Source of the DNA: Phycomyces blakesleeanus NRRL 1555(-)
Lineage: Eukaryota > Mucoromycota > Mucoromycetes > Mucorales > Phycomycetaceae
DNA length: 64,000 bases
NCBI RefSeq assembly: GCF_001638985.1
Contig: NW_017265168.1
Coordinates: 248,001-312,000 of the forward strand
Direction of reading: 5' to 3'
The notes under the pieces were generated by a model. It was not told the origin of the DNA and did no database searches. It worked only from the letters and a program-made list of their open reading frames with translations. Positions within the stretch are counted from its first letter, which is position 1; every line of letters begins with the position of its first letter. Shown in pieces: positions 22,907-34,537 of the stretch. Position numbers and translations under genes: made by a program.

Positions 22907-23150
22907 GACGTTTGTGTTTTTTAATAATGAAATAAAAGGGAAACATGTGTTACATTTATCTATTCACAAAGACTTTATAGTAATAAATAAAATAACTTTT
23001 GTTGCTTGCTATATCCGAGCCAATAGAATGTAGTAAAAGCAGGTTTTTTTATTTGAACACAAAAAGCAGTGCTGAGATGAAATATACTCCACATATACAC
23101 TATCACTGAATTATTTTGGCACTAGTGTATTCAGGGGTGTTTTTCCAGTG

Positions 23151-24170
23151 GAATGGACACAATGCCTTGACCGAATCAACACTCTTTGCTCAACTAAATG
23201 GAATAAAAAGAGAGTTCTTGACTCCAAGCAATACATATTTCAGGAAACCAGACAGTGCCACTGTGCAGGCATCTATGAATCAGAACGAGATATTTGACCA
23301 GCACAAAAAAACTCCAAGGCTTGCCAATGTACTGCTCTCTTTCTGATTAAGCAATACATTAGTAATCCCCATATTGTTACTTTTTGTATGACAAAGGAGC
23401 ATAAAAACCATGTTCCTGATCATAAATCAGAAATCAGAACCATCCCTTTGCCTGCTGAGGCAATTAAGATTATTGAACAGCAACTGAGAAGTGGAAGCAG
23501 TTGTAGAAATACCAGAATTTCTACTCTCCATCAAATAGAGAGCTGGGTGTGGGCGTTAGAAAGCCAAATTATGAAAAGAGTTATAACAAGATGAAGAAGG
23601 TGTGTAGAACATATTTTTTGCTTTTTTTGTAGGGAACTTTGTGCTCGAGTGAGTTGTTGTGTAGACAATATAAGAAAAGAACTGTTTTATTTATTAAAAG
23701 TTTATGAAAAAATACAGATGAAAGCTCTGTTGTATATATTTGTATCAAACAAAAAAGACTCACTTGCAGTTTGGATAAACGTGAAACTTTCTGTGAATAA
23801 CTATTGCATCTTTACTGCCACTCTTTCTCCTCTCAATGACAACAAAGATTTGTTTGCATTTGGCTTCCAATCCCCTTTACAGGTTGGAATAATGAGAGTA
23901 ACAGAGTCATTCTGTCTTGATGTCACACACAGAATCTCTGCAAGAAGTTCCTAGATCATGTACTCTCTTGTAACTCGCCACTCTGTAACCAAAAAGGATT
24001 TCCTGTTGCATATATGATTACCAATGACAAAAGTGCAGTACCAATCATTCAATGGCTCTCACATCTTCTTCACAACAGTCGATTCAGACCTTTACATATT
24101 ACTATCAACTGCTATATCTCTGAACACTGCAAAAGCAACCCCGAATCCCGTATGGGATAGGGGGCAAAAT
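23151..24170 (+). pseudogene. MULE/FAR1-like transposase, 3' fragment downstream of element C
   Basis: The frame resumes exactly after the element with EWTQCLDRINTL, then CHCAGIYESERD, KACQCTALFLIKQY and CMTKEHKNHVPDH: cysteine pairs followed by a histidine pair, as in FAR1/FLYWCH-type zinc domains. Later blocks include DLFAFGFQSPLQVG, FCLDVTHRIS and, after a frame change near 24000, AYMITNDKSAVPIIQWLSHL and FRPLHITINCYISE. The last blocks fit the catalytic core of MULE transposases, where a first acidic residue lies in the LDVTH-like block and a second in ITIDC; here the latter reads ITINC. Stops and a frameshift show it is dead. It is cut off at about 24170. Confidence 0.65.
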
Positions 24171-25853
24171 TCTGAGTGATTCTTGAAATAAATCCCAGGA
24201 TTTAATTTAATTTTAGCATACAAGATAGGACACCTGTGCTATAGCTATAAAACAAATATATTCAGAGAATAGAAAGTGCTAAGCGCGGACATGAAGTTCT
24301 GTTAAACTCAATTTTTTTCTGAAATATCAATTAAAGACAGCTACTTTTTTTTGGTCTAATGCTGTGTCTATCTGTGTTTTAACATTAATCGAAGAAGTAT
24401 ATATCCTCCACTAGCATCCGAAGTTTATTATTCTATCCCGTATCTAGCATGCATTTTATTGGGCATTCAATCCGTTTCTCTTTAAAAGTCAATCGAAGAA
24501 GTATATAGCCTTCACTAGCACCCAAAGTTTATTATTTTATTCTGTATCTGGCACATATTTTATTGCACATTCACTTCATTTGCAACTCAAATGGATTCTT
24601 TTCATTGATCCAAAAAGTGTACTTTATATTTGTTTATTTATAGATAGTGTATGGGAAATAGTTTATTGATGCTTATTGTTTTATTGAAAAAAAATTTCTT
24701 GAAATATATTCTCTAATAATATGCTCTAATTCTTAGGTATATGATACTATTTATTTTTAAATTGTGTATTTGCTCTGAATATCAGCATTGAATACTAATA
24801 TTCATTTATACAAATATTAATATTATGGCTTACCTTTTAAAATGAAGAAGCAGAAAGACAAAAAAGCTCCTTTGGATCTTACGAAATTAATATCAATCAA
24901 TTTAAATAAATACCACATGTCTATGGAGTGAGTGATATTATTTTTGTCTTTTCTAAAAAATGTATGAGAGATATAAGTATCTAATGAAGACATAAAATAT
25001 ATATAGATAAAGTTAGCACTAACACAATTCTCTGCATATTTAAAGAATATTAGATTAAATAGAAAATATATTGATATTATGCTTAGTAAAAAAAGATATT
25101 GATTCTAGTAAGTTTATGTACCAAGCCAAGGTTTTTCTCATCTATTTAACATTAGAGTAAGAAAGACGACATTGTAAATCTGAAAAGTACATAATAATGG
25201 TAAGTATATAAAGTTTATGTAGACAATCAACATATTTTTTTTAAATATTTGAACTTACCAAGTCTATTGCGACTTAAAGGTTTTAAATTGGATCATCATT
25301 GTAATGTCTCATTGTCAAAAGAGCTGATCATGCCTAGTGATCAAAATTCAATGATCAGCAATGGATCATAAAATATATTTTATTTCTTCATTTACCTTTG
25401 TGAGCTAATACACTCTGATAACTGCTGTGAAAAATCTAAGATATTTTGTAAAGTAAGTGTCTTTAGAAATATTAAGAGTTATTTAAAGTAAAATAAAAAA
25501 AACAGAAACAAAGTGTATATATAAAATTCTTATCACAGCTTTAAAAAGAATAAGAAAAGTAAACAAAAAGACAAGGGAAGAGAGAAAAAATAAAAGGAAA
25601 AAAGAAAAAAGAACAAAAAGAAACAGTCAGAGAAAATCAAATAAAACTCATTTAATTCTCAGAATTTATTAGAGTCTATTATAAATTAAAGTATATGTCC
25701 CTAATTCCTTTTTTTTTGCTGCTATAAACTCAATAGATCCTTGAATTCGGGTTTTGATCTAGTATATCACATATAATCTATGGAAATATACTAAAGAAGT
25801 GTTGTAATTAAAAATTATTGTGTTTAAAGTATAGTAGCTAGAGGAATGATATA
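24171..25853. other. AT-rich spacer with one tandem duplication
   Basis: No gene supportable. Positions 24388-24590 hold two head-to-tail copies of a unit of about 101 bp. The rest, including a run rich in A and G at 25540-25640, shows nothing identifiable. Confidence 0.5.
24388..24590 (+). repeat. Tandem duplication, unit about 101 bp
   Basis: The two units both run AATCGAAGAAGTATATA, then CACTAGCA, AAAGTTTATTATT, a TATCTGGCA-like block and CATTTTATTG or CATATTTTATTG. They differ by scattered substitutions, so the duplication is not recent. Confidence 0.75.
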
Positions 25854-26385
25854 TGTTGTAAATGAGTATTGACTACTGCTGTAATTGAGAATAAGTCTGA
25901 AGGAAATAATATAAGGCCTCAGCTATTCCAGTCAAAGGTGTCTACCGATTACTTTATTATTTAACACACAGGTTTAGCATGCATGATAGTGATTATATTT
26001 CATATGATGATATCACCATAATATGGGATACATCAGTGGATTATTATAAGCATAATTATAACTCATAAACACATTTACTTTCGATGTTAATACTTCATTG
26101 GGACTACACACATTTATATAATTAATCATACATTAATTATCCCAAGATCACGTTGCTCAGATTAAGGCTCAGATAGGATCGATTACCTGACCCCAGTCAT
26201 ATAATTTTCCTGATCCAAAATAATATAAATAGCAGTAGGAGTTCAGTGTAGGAACCTTGTCAAACTTTGATACAAAATCTTTCTCAATAAACAAAACCTA
26301 CACAAGTTCTCACGAATCTTCGTTCCTAATTTCAAATCTTCAATTCTTCCTCTTAAAAACTTCTTCAACTTCAACCACCACAACA
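25854..26385 (+). repeat. Solo LTR, family 2, with ATATA target duplication
   Basis: The element begins TGTTGTAAATG and ends CCACCACAACA, with ATATA on both sides (25849-25853 and 26386-26390). It is 532 bp and is nearly identical, in inverted orientation, to 45353-45885. A TATAAATAGCAG promoter-like box near 26222 and an AATAAACAAA poly(A)-like site near 26288 are placed as in retrotransposon LTRs. Confidence 0.9.
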
Positions 26386-26390
26386 ATATA

Positions 26391-26811
26391 TATGATTCTT
26401 GAATAAAAGACTGTCTTCTTTAGGTTACATATAAGCAACTATGAAGATAATTATTTTACATCTTATATATTTAATAATATGTTTAGAATTATGTTTATCA
26501 TCTAAAACAAATGAATCCAACACAAAATATATGTAACCAAACCCAGTAGGCTTTATTCCAAACGAATTAAATCATTACTGGTTATTGTTAAGTACCAACT
26601 TGAGCTGCCGGTGTCAGTTCTGAAACATAAGAGGTATTTAAAGCCAATGTTTTATTTTATTTTCCAACTTCTCTGATACTCTTATGCTCACTCTTACCGT
26701 AACTTATTTTATATGCCTTTATATTTTATTTAATATATAGAAAATAGTTCATTTCATTATAAATCAATTTCTGTTGTGTTATTTTTTTTACTAATGTCAA
26801 TATATAGAGAA
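26391..26811. other. Upstream region of companion copy D
   Basis: About 420 bp, AT-rich, between the solo LTR and the copy D start. No micro-gene relative and no CACTGG-type end is visible, so the left part of element D seems lost. Confidence 0.4.
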
Positions 26812-28070
26812 ATGTCTTTAAACTCTACCAGAAACTCAACCCACGGAGGAAGAGAAAAGGCTGAACCTTCTGTCCATCATGTTGCTACTGATCGTGTTCA
26901 GCAGGCAGACATTGCCCCAAGACCCCAAGCTGTCAACCAGGTGGCAGATCCTGAACTAGAAAACAGGATTATTGATCTCTTGGTTGTCATCCAATCCAGA
27001 GCTGGCAGTGTCTATGACAATGGCAATGCAAGTACTATTGCAATCCTTGATATCATTAATGCTCAGCAGGCTTGTCTGGCTCAACAGCTCAGTGCTGTGT
27101 CTCATGAGTCTGCGAGTGGTTCTGTACTGGTTCCTTCAACAGGGCAGAATCCTTCTAATGAAATGAATGCGATTGTTTTAGTAAGTGTGTGCTTGTTGTT
27201 TTGTGGTATCACATCATCTAAAATAAAAATAAAAATAGGGATTCATCAATGAAAGAATGTGGAAGAGAAACTTCGTCTCTAACAACCCGGTGCTAATTGC
27301 TGAAAGCAAGGGCAAGAAGAGATAGAATACTAATGAAAAAATTGACCATACCAACAACGTTGAGGTTATCAACTACTTGAGAGATTATATTCTCTCTCAG
27401 CCAATGGCTGCTGGTGTTTGGTCTGGACTTGTAGTTGAGAAGATAAAAAACAACTACAAGTACATTTACTGGACAATGAACATGACTCCTGCCCAAGCAA
27501 CGGCCAAAAACTATAAAGTGTGCTCCAACAGTAGACGCATAGAGGTAATTATATCAACTATAAAAAAAAAGAATCTCTTTTTAACTTGTTCTTGTTTAAT
27601 TTTTTTTAGATTCATTTGCGCCGTCTTGGAGTTTATAATGACAATTGGCCGATCATTGATTGCAAGATAGGGTACAAGCAGGGTAACCCAGATGAGAAGG
27701 TCTATGAGTGTCTCATTGAGAAAGACGTGATGTCAGATGGAGAATTGGACAGTGAGGTGATCTCTCCAGGGTACAAGCAGCGTACTCTTCAGGTTGCTCC
27801 TCCCAGCTGGAGGAGCGATGAGATAGTTTTCTTAGAATAAAAAGAATGATTTAATAAGAAAGAACTGAATACTAAAAAAAATCTTCAATAAAATAAATAT
27901 AGCTCAACAAGCTCCTCAGCATAATTGATAAGATCATGCAAACTAACGATGAGCTGCAGGTGACAACAATGTCAAAGCTACAAATGATCAGGCGTCTGAC
28001 ATCTATTAAGAATACACCTGTATCACGTAATATGTCTGCCATAATCTCTGAATGGGCAATCCAAATGTAA
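26812..28070 (+). pseudogene. Companion gene copy D, one nonsense codon and a lost donor
   Basis: Exons 26812-27180 (369 nt), 27239-27544 (306 nt, equal to copy C), 27610-27822 (213 nt) and 27903-28070 (168 nt) are in phase. Exon 2 contains FINERMWKRNFVSNNP and ends CSNSRRIE; a TAG interrupts it after ESKGKKR. Exon 3 has EKDVMSDGELDSE and ends APPSWRSDE. The donor that should follow reads AT instead of GT, consistent with a G-to-A change. Exon 4 starts LNKLLSIIDKI, matching LNKF or FNNL in other copies. It converges on transposase copy D (108 bp between ends). The gene is recently dead and otherwise well preserved. Confidence 0.75.
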
Positions 28071-28177
28071 TAAAATAAATATTATTCCCTTTCTTTCTCT
28101 TCTTTTTTCATTTCACATACAAATAAAAGTCATTAAATATTATTAAAAAGAAAAAATTAGATAGTAATTATATATAC

Positions 28178-31100
28178 ATATATTAGGAATTGATTTTTCT
28201 AGATAAAGGAATTATGAGCTTCTTATTGACTTTTTGTTTTGTTTAGAAGTCTACAATTGCAACAGGAAGGAGAAAGCGATGTACAGGCAATATGCTCTGG
28301 AAATCAGGTGCAGAAAATGCAGGACCCCAAATTTCCACACCTCCAAGTTGTCTACTTGTTACTTGCAAAGCCTTGTATCACTTTACATACGCAAAAGTAT
28401 GCTGGATACTTTGGAGGTTTCCGTGATGTGGAGTTGAAACGAGTGGACTAAATGAATGAACAAATAGATACTGAATCTCACCAACATATGCATACTTTTC
28501 TCCATTTTGCCCTTCAATGAACATAGCTTGTACATAAGATCCACGCCCATTTGTTCCCTTACATCCTTTGAAGATCTGACCTAGAAGATTGACAGATTTC
28601 AGGGTTTCAATTCAGTCATTGATGAAGGCCATTCCGTTGATATTGTCTTTGCAGCTAGAGATGGTGGGATCATCATATGCAACCTGGTAGTACTCTACCA
28701 AACAATTGTATTCCTGTCTTGGCATTGTTTGGAAAGATTTTTTTCAGAGGAAGGGTGGATGTAGGCAAGGGCTCGTTACTACGAATTGACAGATATGGGT
28801 TTTCCACAGTATCAAGAAAATCCAGAAGAGAGAATCCATTGTAAACGTCTGTTGTACTTGTGTGGGAAACAGTATTACTACATGTATTAACTAATTTGCT
28901 GAAAATGCTGGAGAAATAGAACGGGCCTGCTGTCTTCAACAAATCATAAACAATATCGCCTTTATGGGTATCTTTGATGAAAGTTTTCATATATGTTATT
29001 TCAAAACCTGTATGACAATTTGTTTTGACATTTTTTAGAACACTGTTATATCGCTCAAAACTGAACAACCAGTATCCTTACACAGGCCCAAAGTTGGTAA
29101 GTGTTTGCTGGAGATGAAGGTGAAGGTGCATATGAGGAGAGAGTAGATCATGGCTGTAAATATGCTGACAGCCTTGACAAAACTTCTCTAATGATACATG
29201 TGCTTTTTTCACATCGTCTCAAGAAATGCTGGGCTTGCTGAGGTGCCAACATGCGTCCACAAAAAACATCCAGTTCTTATACATTCTTGGTGGCAAGACA
29301 TCTTTCAGCACAACTGGAGAGTACACAAGGCACCACGACTTTCACTCGTCTGCCTTCATGAAAGGGAATCCCTTTGCGATCTTGGTCTTCAATACAGTAT
29401 AACCCAGCAGCAACACCATTTTCTCAACAACCTTTTGCATGGCAACAAGTTTTTTGTTGTCAACTACTCCATCTGCTAACCATTTCTCCATCATTCTTTT
29501 GGCAGTGTCCAAAAAGAGATTGTGCATTGGATCAATGATTGTGCAGCAGACAGCATCAAAATATTGAAGATGATACAGTTTGGACCAGCAAACACCATTT
29601 TCTACTTCAAGACGATGTCTTTCAGTTTGAGTGGTTGCATTTCTCCAGATCTCAGCATTCTTACAATTATCATTCTTAGTGCGAAGGAGTCACTTTGAGA
29701 AATCAAATCCGGAGTAATCAACAGAACTTGTTCCAGCTAGTCGGGAGAATTGATGGGAGCACTTGGGACATGCATTAGTACTTGTATGGAATGTGAATCC
29801 ACATACTTTCCTAGCAGTGGGAATGTCACAAGCAACCATGAGGAGGACAGCGCAAACAGTAGTACCATGCAGGCAGTCGTTTGTCTTGATCTTGATGCTG
29901 GCATACAACTTCTCCAACTCGTCTACCAAGTGCCTCAGGTAACTGTTGATTTCAGATGTCTTTGCTTCTTTTGGACCAGGCATCAATCCAACAAGGATCA
30001 CGTTTTCCTTTTTGAATTCGACATCACAAGGAAGATTATTTACAGCAAGGTAAATAGCACCACAAAAATATATGACTCCATCAAACAGTTGGAACCAGTC
30101 GATGTTCATGGTCAACATCAATGAGTGGTTGCTGTCAACAAAAGGAACGTCATCAATATCTTTCAGTTCGCTCCACATTGCACTGTCATATATGTCAAAC
30201 ATGGTCCCCTCTACTTTTGGACCACGGTTTTATGAATTGATCTGGCGTTTGAATTCAGGGCGAGAGAGCAGAGATGTTATTGACTTAACAACAGAGTGGT
30301 AAACATAAGTTCTTTTAGGAATTGTGGACTGTCTTCCTGATTTGAACAAGGTGCTGTTGCAAAGATTATTTGTGCCAAACTTGCGGAATGTACAACAAGG
30401 AGGAGTGGATCCATTGTTTTTATAAATGCCATGGCACTCACTGCATGCAATATATTTTTTGATCCCATTTGTGAAAGTATTAAAACCTGCCATGCTTTTG
30501 AGACCAGGGATGCTAACAGAAAGGTGGAATGGATCTCTGAACAGCTCAAGGATTTTGTTCATGATGGCAATGAGAATAATGGCACCTTCGTCAACTACGT
30601 ACAATGATACAAACAGCACAAGAATCTTTACAATAAAACAATGAATGAAACTCAACTCTGAGTTTGATTCAGAGAAGTATGCTTTATTTTAGAAAAAAAT
30701 GTATTAATATTCAGTGAATCATTAAATAGCCAAGCCCTATTCATAAAAAAAGTACACACCTTTGTCCTCAATATTATTTTCAACATTGTCATCATCGTCT
30801 TCATCAGAATCAATATCATTAGAATCTTTGTCTTCTTGATTGCCAAACACATTGTCAGCTTCAGAAATAGGTAAGACTTGAGTAATAATTGGTGCGCTCA
30901 TATCTGTTTCCGTGCTGTTTTCTAAGTCTACCAAAGTATAACAAAATAAGTTAGACTTGAAAAAAAAACAAAAAAAAAATAAAAAATAAAAAATAAAATA
31001 AAAAGTTTTTTTTTACTAAAGTCATAATCCATGTCACTGAAATCGTCTACGGCCTCAAAGTATTGTTCATCATCAATAATAACATCAGAAATAGTTTCTT

Positions 31101-31381
31101 GAATAGTCTCAGGGATAGTTTCAATTGAAGTTGTAATCACTGCTATAGTATGTTATATATGTTATTAATTGAGACACAAATAATTCATGATTCAAAGATA
31201 TAAAACAGATTATACAATTCTTACATCTCTTACTGTTATAATAATCATTAAGTTCAGCATCCTCTTTTCTCTTGTGCAATTTAAATGTCTGAATAGATAC
31301 TTTATTGCATCCGCCAGATTTGTTCTTGCAAACAGAACAGAAGCATAAATGTGTTTTCTTTGATTGATGGATTGATGTCAT
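28178..31381 (-). pseudogene. Copy D Tnp2-type transposase, several nonsense codons
   Basis: Exon 1 (from 31381) encodes HLCFCSVCKNKSGG and TFKLHKRKED, the CxCxxC..H finger. Two acidic exons follow (31140-31020 and 30930-30765). The main exon from 30655 shows CSECHGIY, NIDWFQLFDGV, LMPGPKEAKT, ACDIPTARKVCGF, CPKCSHQF, MHNLFLDTAKRMM, FPFMKADEW, FERYNSVLKN and ILPVHRFLLPVAIVDF before its C-terminal part. Stops occur in several places, including one replacing glutamine near 28240. The pattern equals that of copies B, C and H, so the identification is firm although the gene is dead. Confidence 0.8.
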
Positions 31382-31639
31382 TACTTAAGAGTTATATGAA
31401 AAATATTATAGTTTAACAGTAAGAAAGACAAAAATATATTCAGATACAGTTTATTTTATTAAATTTGAGTTTGATATCTTGTTCTGATGCTACACAACTC
31501 TCAATAACCAATAAAATTGTCGAAAAGGGAACCCAAGGTCAAAATCTAGAAAAAGTGTCTGAGATAGAAATTTTGGCTTTCTATCTCAAGAATCCTAGAA
31601 ACCTATTGCATATGGAATTTGGGCACTTTTTTGCAGTGC

Positions 31640-33821
31640 ATTTGTGTCCTTTCTCAACATCTTCTTTGGAAACACTAGGCTTGGTGAAGTATCTGCATGA
31701 GTTAATAAACTCTATCCAGTTCTTGAACTCTGGCAATGGCAACACATCCCTTAGAACCACAGGAGACTACACAAGGCACCAAGACTTCCACTCATCAGCC
31801 TTCATATAGGGAAATCCCTTCGCAATCTTTGTCCCAAGTGATGTGTAATCGGGTGGCAACACTACCTTCTCAACAGTCTTTTGCATGACAACAAGTTTTT
31901 TATCGTCAATTAATCCATCCGCAACCCACCTCTCCAGCATTCTTTTGGCAGTGCCTAAGAAAAGATTGTGCATGGGATCAATGATTGTGCAGCAGACAAT
32001 GTCAAAGTACTGAAGACGATGCAGTTCGGACCAGCAAACACCATGTGCAACTTCAAGACGCTGTCTCTCAGTTGGTTTGGTTGCATTTCTCCAGATCTCT
32101 GCATCCTTACGATTGTCATTCTTAGTGCGAAGGAGCCACTTTGAGAAATCGAATCCAGAATGATCAATGGAACTCGTTCCAGCCAACCTCAAAAATTGAC
32201 ACTTACACTTGTGGCATGCATTTGTAGTTGTATTGGATGTGAATCCACATACTTTCCTTGCAGCAGGTATATCACAGGCAGCCATGAGAAGGGCTGCTCA
32301 GATAGAAGTACCATTTGGGCATTGGTGAGTCTTAATCTTAATATCTTTGTACAGCTTCATAAACTCATCCACAAGCGGTTTCAGATAGTTATTTATGTCT
32401 GAAGTGATTGCTTCTTTAGGTCCTGGTATTAACTCAACAAGAATCACGTTCTCCTTCTTGAACTGCTCACTGCGTGGAAGATTATTGATTGCAAGATATA
32501 TGGCATCACAAGAGTAGGTAACACCATCAAATGGCTGAAACCAGTCAATGTTCAGCATGAGAATGAGTGATTGCTCGGTATCAACAAAAGGTATATCATC
32601 TACGTCTACTATCTCATTTCATATTGCATCATTGTACATGTCATACAAAGTTCTATTCATTTTTGGGCCATGGTTCCATGAGTTGATCTTGTTTTTAAAA
32701 TCTAGGCATTGAAAAAACGTCTTTAGAGCTTTCTTGACTGAGTGAAATACATATGTCTTTTTGGATACTTTTGACCTGGGACCAGACTTAAACAAGCTGT
32801 TGCCACACAAGGAGGTTTTATCAAAATTGGGTGATGTACAACACAAAGGGGCGGCTTCATTATCATATATGGCATGGCATTTGCTACATGCAACATACTT
32901 TTTGACACCACTTGTCAACGCTTCAAATCCAGACAAATGTTTGAGGCCAGCAACACTCACAGGAAGGCGGAATGGGTCAAACAAAAACTGCAGGATCTTG
33001 TTGATTATGGCAATCAGGATTACAGCTCCTTCATCGATGATGTATAGCGAGACAAAAATAGCAACCGAAATAATAATGAATTGGTGAATTAAATTCAATT
33101 CCGAAATTAATTCTAACAAAGAATCTTTAATTTGATTTTTTTAAAGAATATTGATTAACTCTCTATTTTTTAGGATATAATATTATCTAAAGCTGTGTAC
33201 CTACCTTCATCATTGTCTATTCCAACATCGGATTCATCTTCATATTCTTCTTCTTCATAAGTGTCACTTGTATACTGGACGTTATCTTCAGGGCCAAACA
33301 CACAATTCGTTTCAGAGAAAGGTTGGTTTATTGTCTGTATATCCAAAATGGCATTTAGATCATTTAGGTCTACAAAAGCAGAATGTTAGACCCAAATAAA
33401 TCAATGTAATAAAATACGTTTTCTTACTTCTAAGCTCAGAATTTATTTCAACATCTTACTGTTCAAATTCAAAACTATCTTCCTCTTGATTTACAGGCTC
33501 AGAAACAGTACTACTAATTGTATTGCATGTGTCTTCATGGGCTACACATTTATTATTATTAGTGTTAGTATTATTATTATTATTATTACTATTATTATTA
33601 TTATATAAAATAATAAAAAAGGAAATGATATAAAATAAAATAAAATAAAGTAAAGCAAATGTATTAATTGTACGCATTTGAACATGTGTAATATCATGAT
33701 TATCTTTTTCTTGATGACATTTAAATGTTTTAACAGATACATGATTGAATCTTAGTGTCTTGCTTTTACAGATAGAGCATTGACACTCTTTTCTAACAGT
33801 TGGTTTGCGAATAGGAGCCAT
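31640..33821 (-). pseudogene. Copy F Tnp2-type transposase, lacking its C-terminal third
   Basis: Exon 1 begins at 33821 (MAPIRKPTVRKECQCSICK, then TFKCHQEKD). Acidic exons lie near 33520-33460 and 33360-33200. The main exon runs from 33119 with CSKCHAIYDNE, NIDWFQPFDGV, PGPKEAITSD, ACDIPAARKVCGF, CHKCKCQF, MHNLFLGTAKRML and FPYMKADEW. It stops after the KPSVSKEDVEKGH block near 31640, where the sequence gives way to the upstream region of copy D. The missing end includes the FERYN block. Stops near 32620, 32560 and 32290 also disrupt it. Upstream regions of F and D are alike (GAGTTTGAT..., CTACACA), so the two are related copies, one probably truncated when the other arrived. Confidence 0.75.
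33549..33606 (+). repeat. (TTA)n microsatellite within copy F
   Basis: About 58 bp of slightly imperfect TTA repeats, with GTTA interruptions, lie in an intron-like part of the copy F transposase gene. Confidence 0.85.
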
Positions 33822-34077
33822 TTTAAAATGAAAAGAAAGGTTTACATTAGTATTTAATAGTAAAGAAAGAGACTTCAAAGAAAACACACTTTTATTTTAT
33901 TTGAGTTTGATGTTGCATTATAATGCTACACAGCTGCCAGTAGCCAATAGAGTAGCTTAAAATACTATTCAAATACTTTACTCACAAAAGTGAGCTGAAC
34001 TACAATTTTATCTATTCTGTCTATCAGAACTTAGGTATATTTTATATATGCGAAATTGATCTGTTTTTGCAGTGCTC

Positions 34078-34318
34078 ATTTGCTGATCATGCGAGTCAGT
34101 ATGTATTTGCATATGTACAATAGTACAAGGAAGTTTTACTTCAGACCAGAGCAGAAGAGGGAGTTAAGGTGAATGAGGTGGAGTTCGAAGATGACAGCAT
34201 GAACAGTATTCTCCCAGTGCATAGAATCTGCTATCCAGTCGCAGTAGGCGAGCACCTTGGTCTAGAAGGCGAAGTTCAGATGTGTGTAGTTCCTTTGCCA
34301 CAAAAAATATATATTTAG
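34078..34318 (+). pseudogene. C-terminal remnant of a plus-strand Tnp2-type transposase (copy E)
   Basis: The plus strand reads YVFAYVQ, a stop, then YKEVLLQTRAEEG, VEFEDDSMNSILPVHRICYP and VVPLPQKIYI before TAG. This matches the last 70 residues of copy B (TFAFVEWYS, ECIIPVHHLYSP, VIPLPQKIEA). It is the only transposase piece on the plus strand and faces companion copy E on the minus strand, so E is an inverted copy whose transposase was mostly deleted. Confidence 0.7.
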
Positions 34319-34537
34319 ATTCAAATACAAAATTAAAACACGTATAAAAAAATATTAATTAATACAGACTAATATATATAACTGCATGTTTATTTTTTAT
34401 TATTTCTATAAATTTTTGTTTGTACTTGGCATGTTATACATGCATCTGTATACATCATGCTAATCCGTAAACATAAACAAGTAGAAAAAAAACTCTAAAA
34501 TAGTTGGCAAGAAAAAAATGATTTATTTTGAAAAGCA

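Larger units (their letters stand above)
16476..23150. mobile_element. Element C: full-length 6.7-kb CACTA-like element with three genes
   Basis: The left end is CACTAGAAAAATGG and the right end, reversed, is CACTGGAAAAACACC. Flanks are GAG on the left and GAA on the right, a 3-bp target duplication with one mismatch. Subterminal palindromes (ACACATGTGT about 21 bp in on the left, ACACTAGTGC about 23 bp in on the right) mark both ends. From left to right come a six-exon micro-gene (minus), the companion gene (plus, intact) and the transposase (minus, three nonsense codons). The two accessory genes are readable while the transposase is dead, so the copy would need transposase supplied in trans. 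It sits inside a MULE-like gene. Confidence 0.85.

Noticed and set aside
27823..27902. U12-type AT-AC intron in companion copies D and E
   Set aside because: The intron ends in AG and its start (ATAGTT, ATAATG) does not fit ATATCC. A G-to-A change in a normal donor is simpler.
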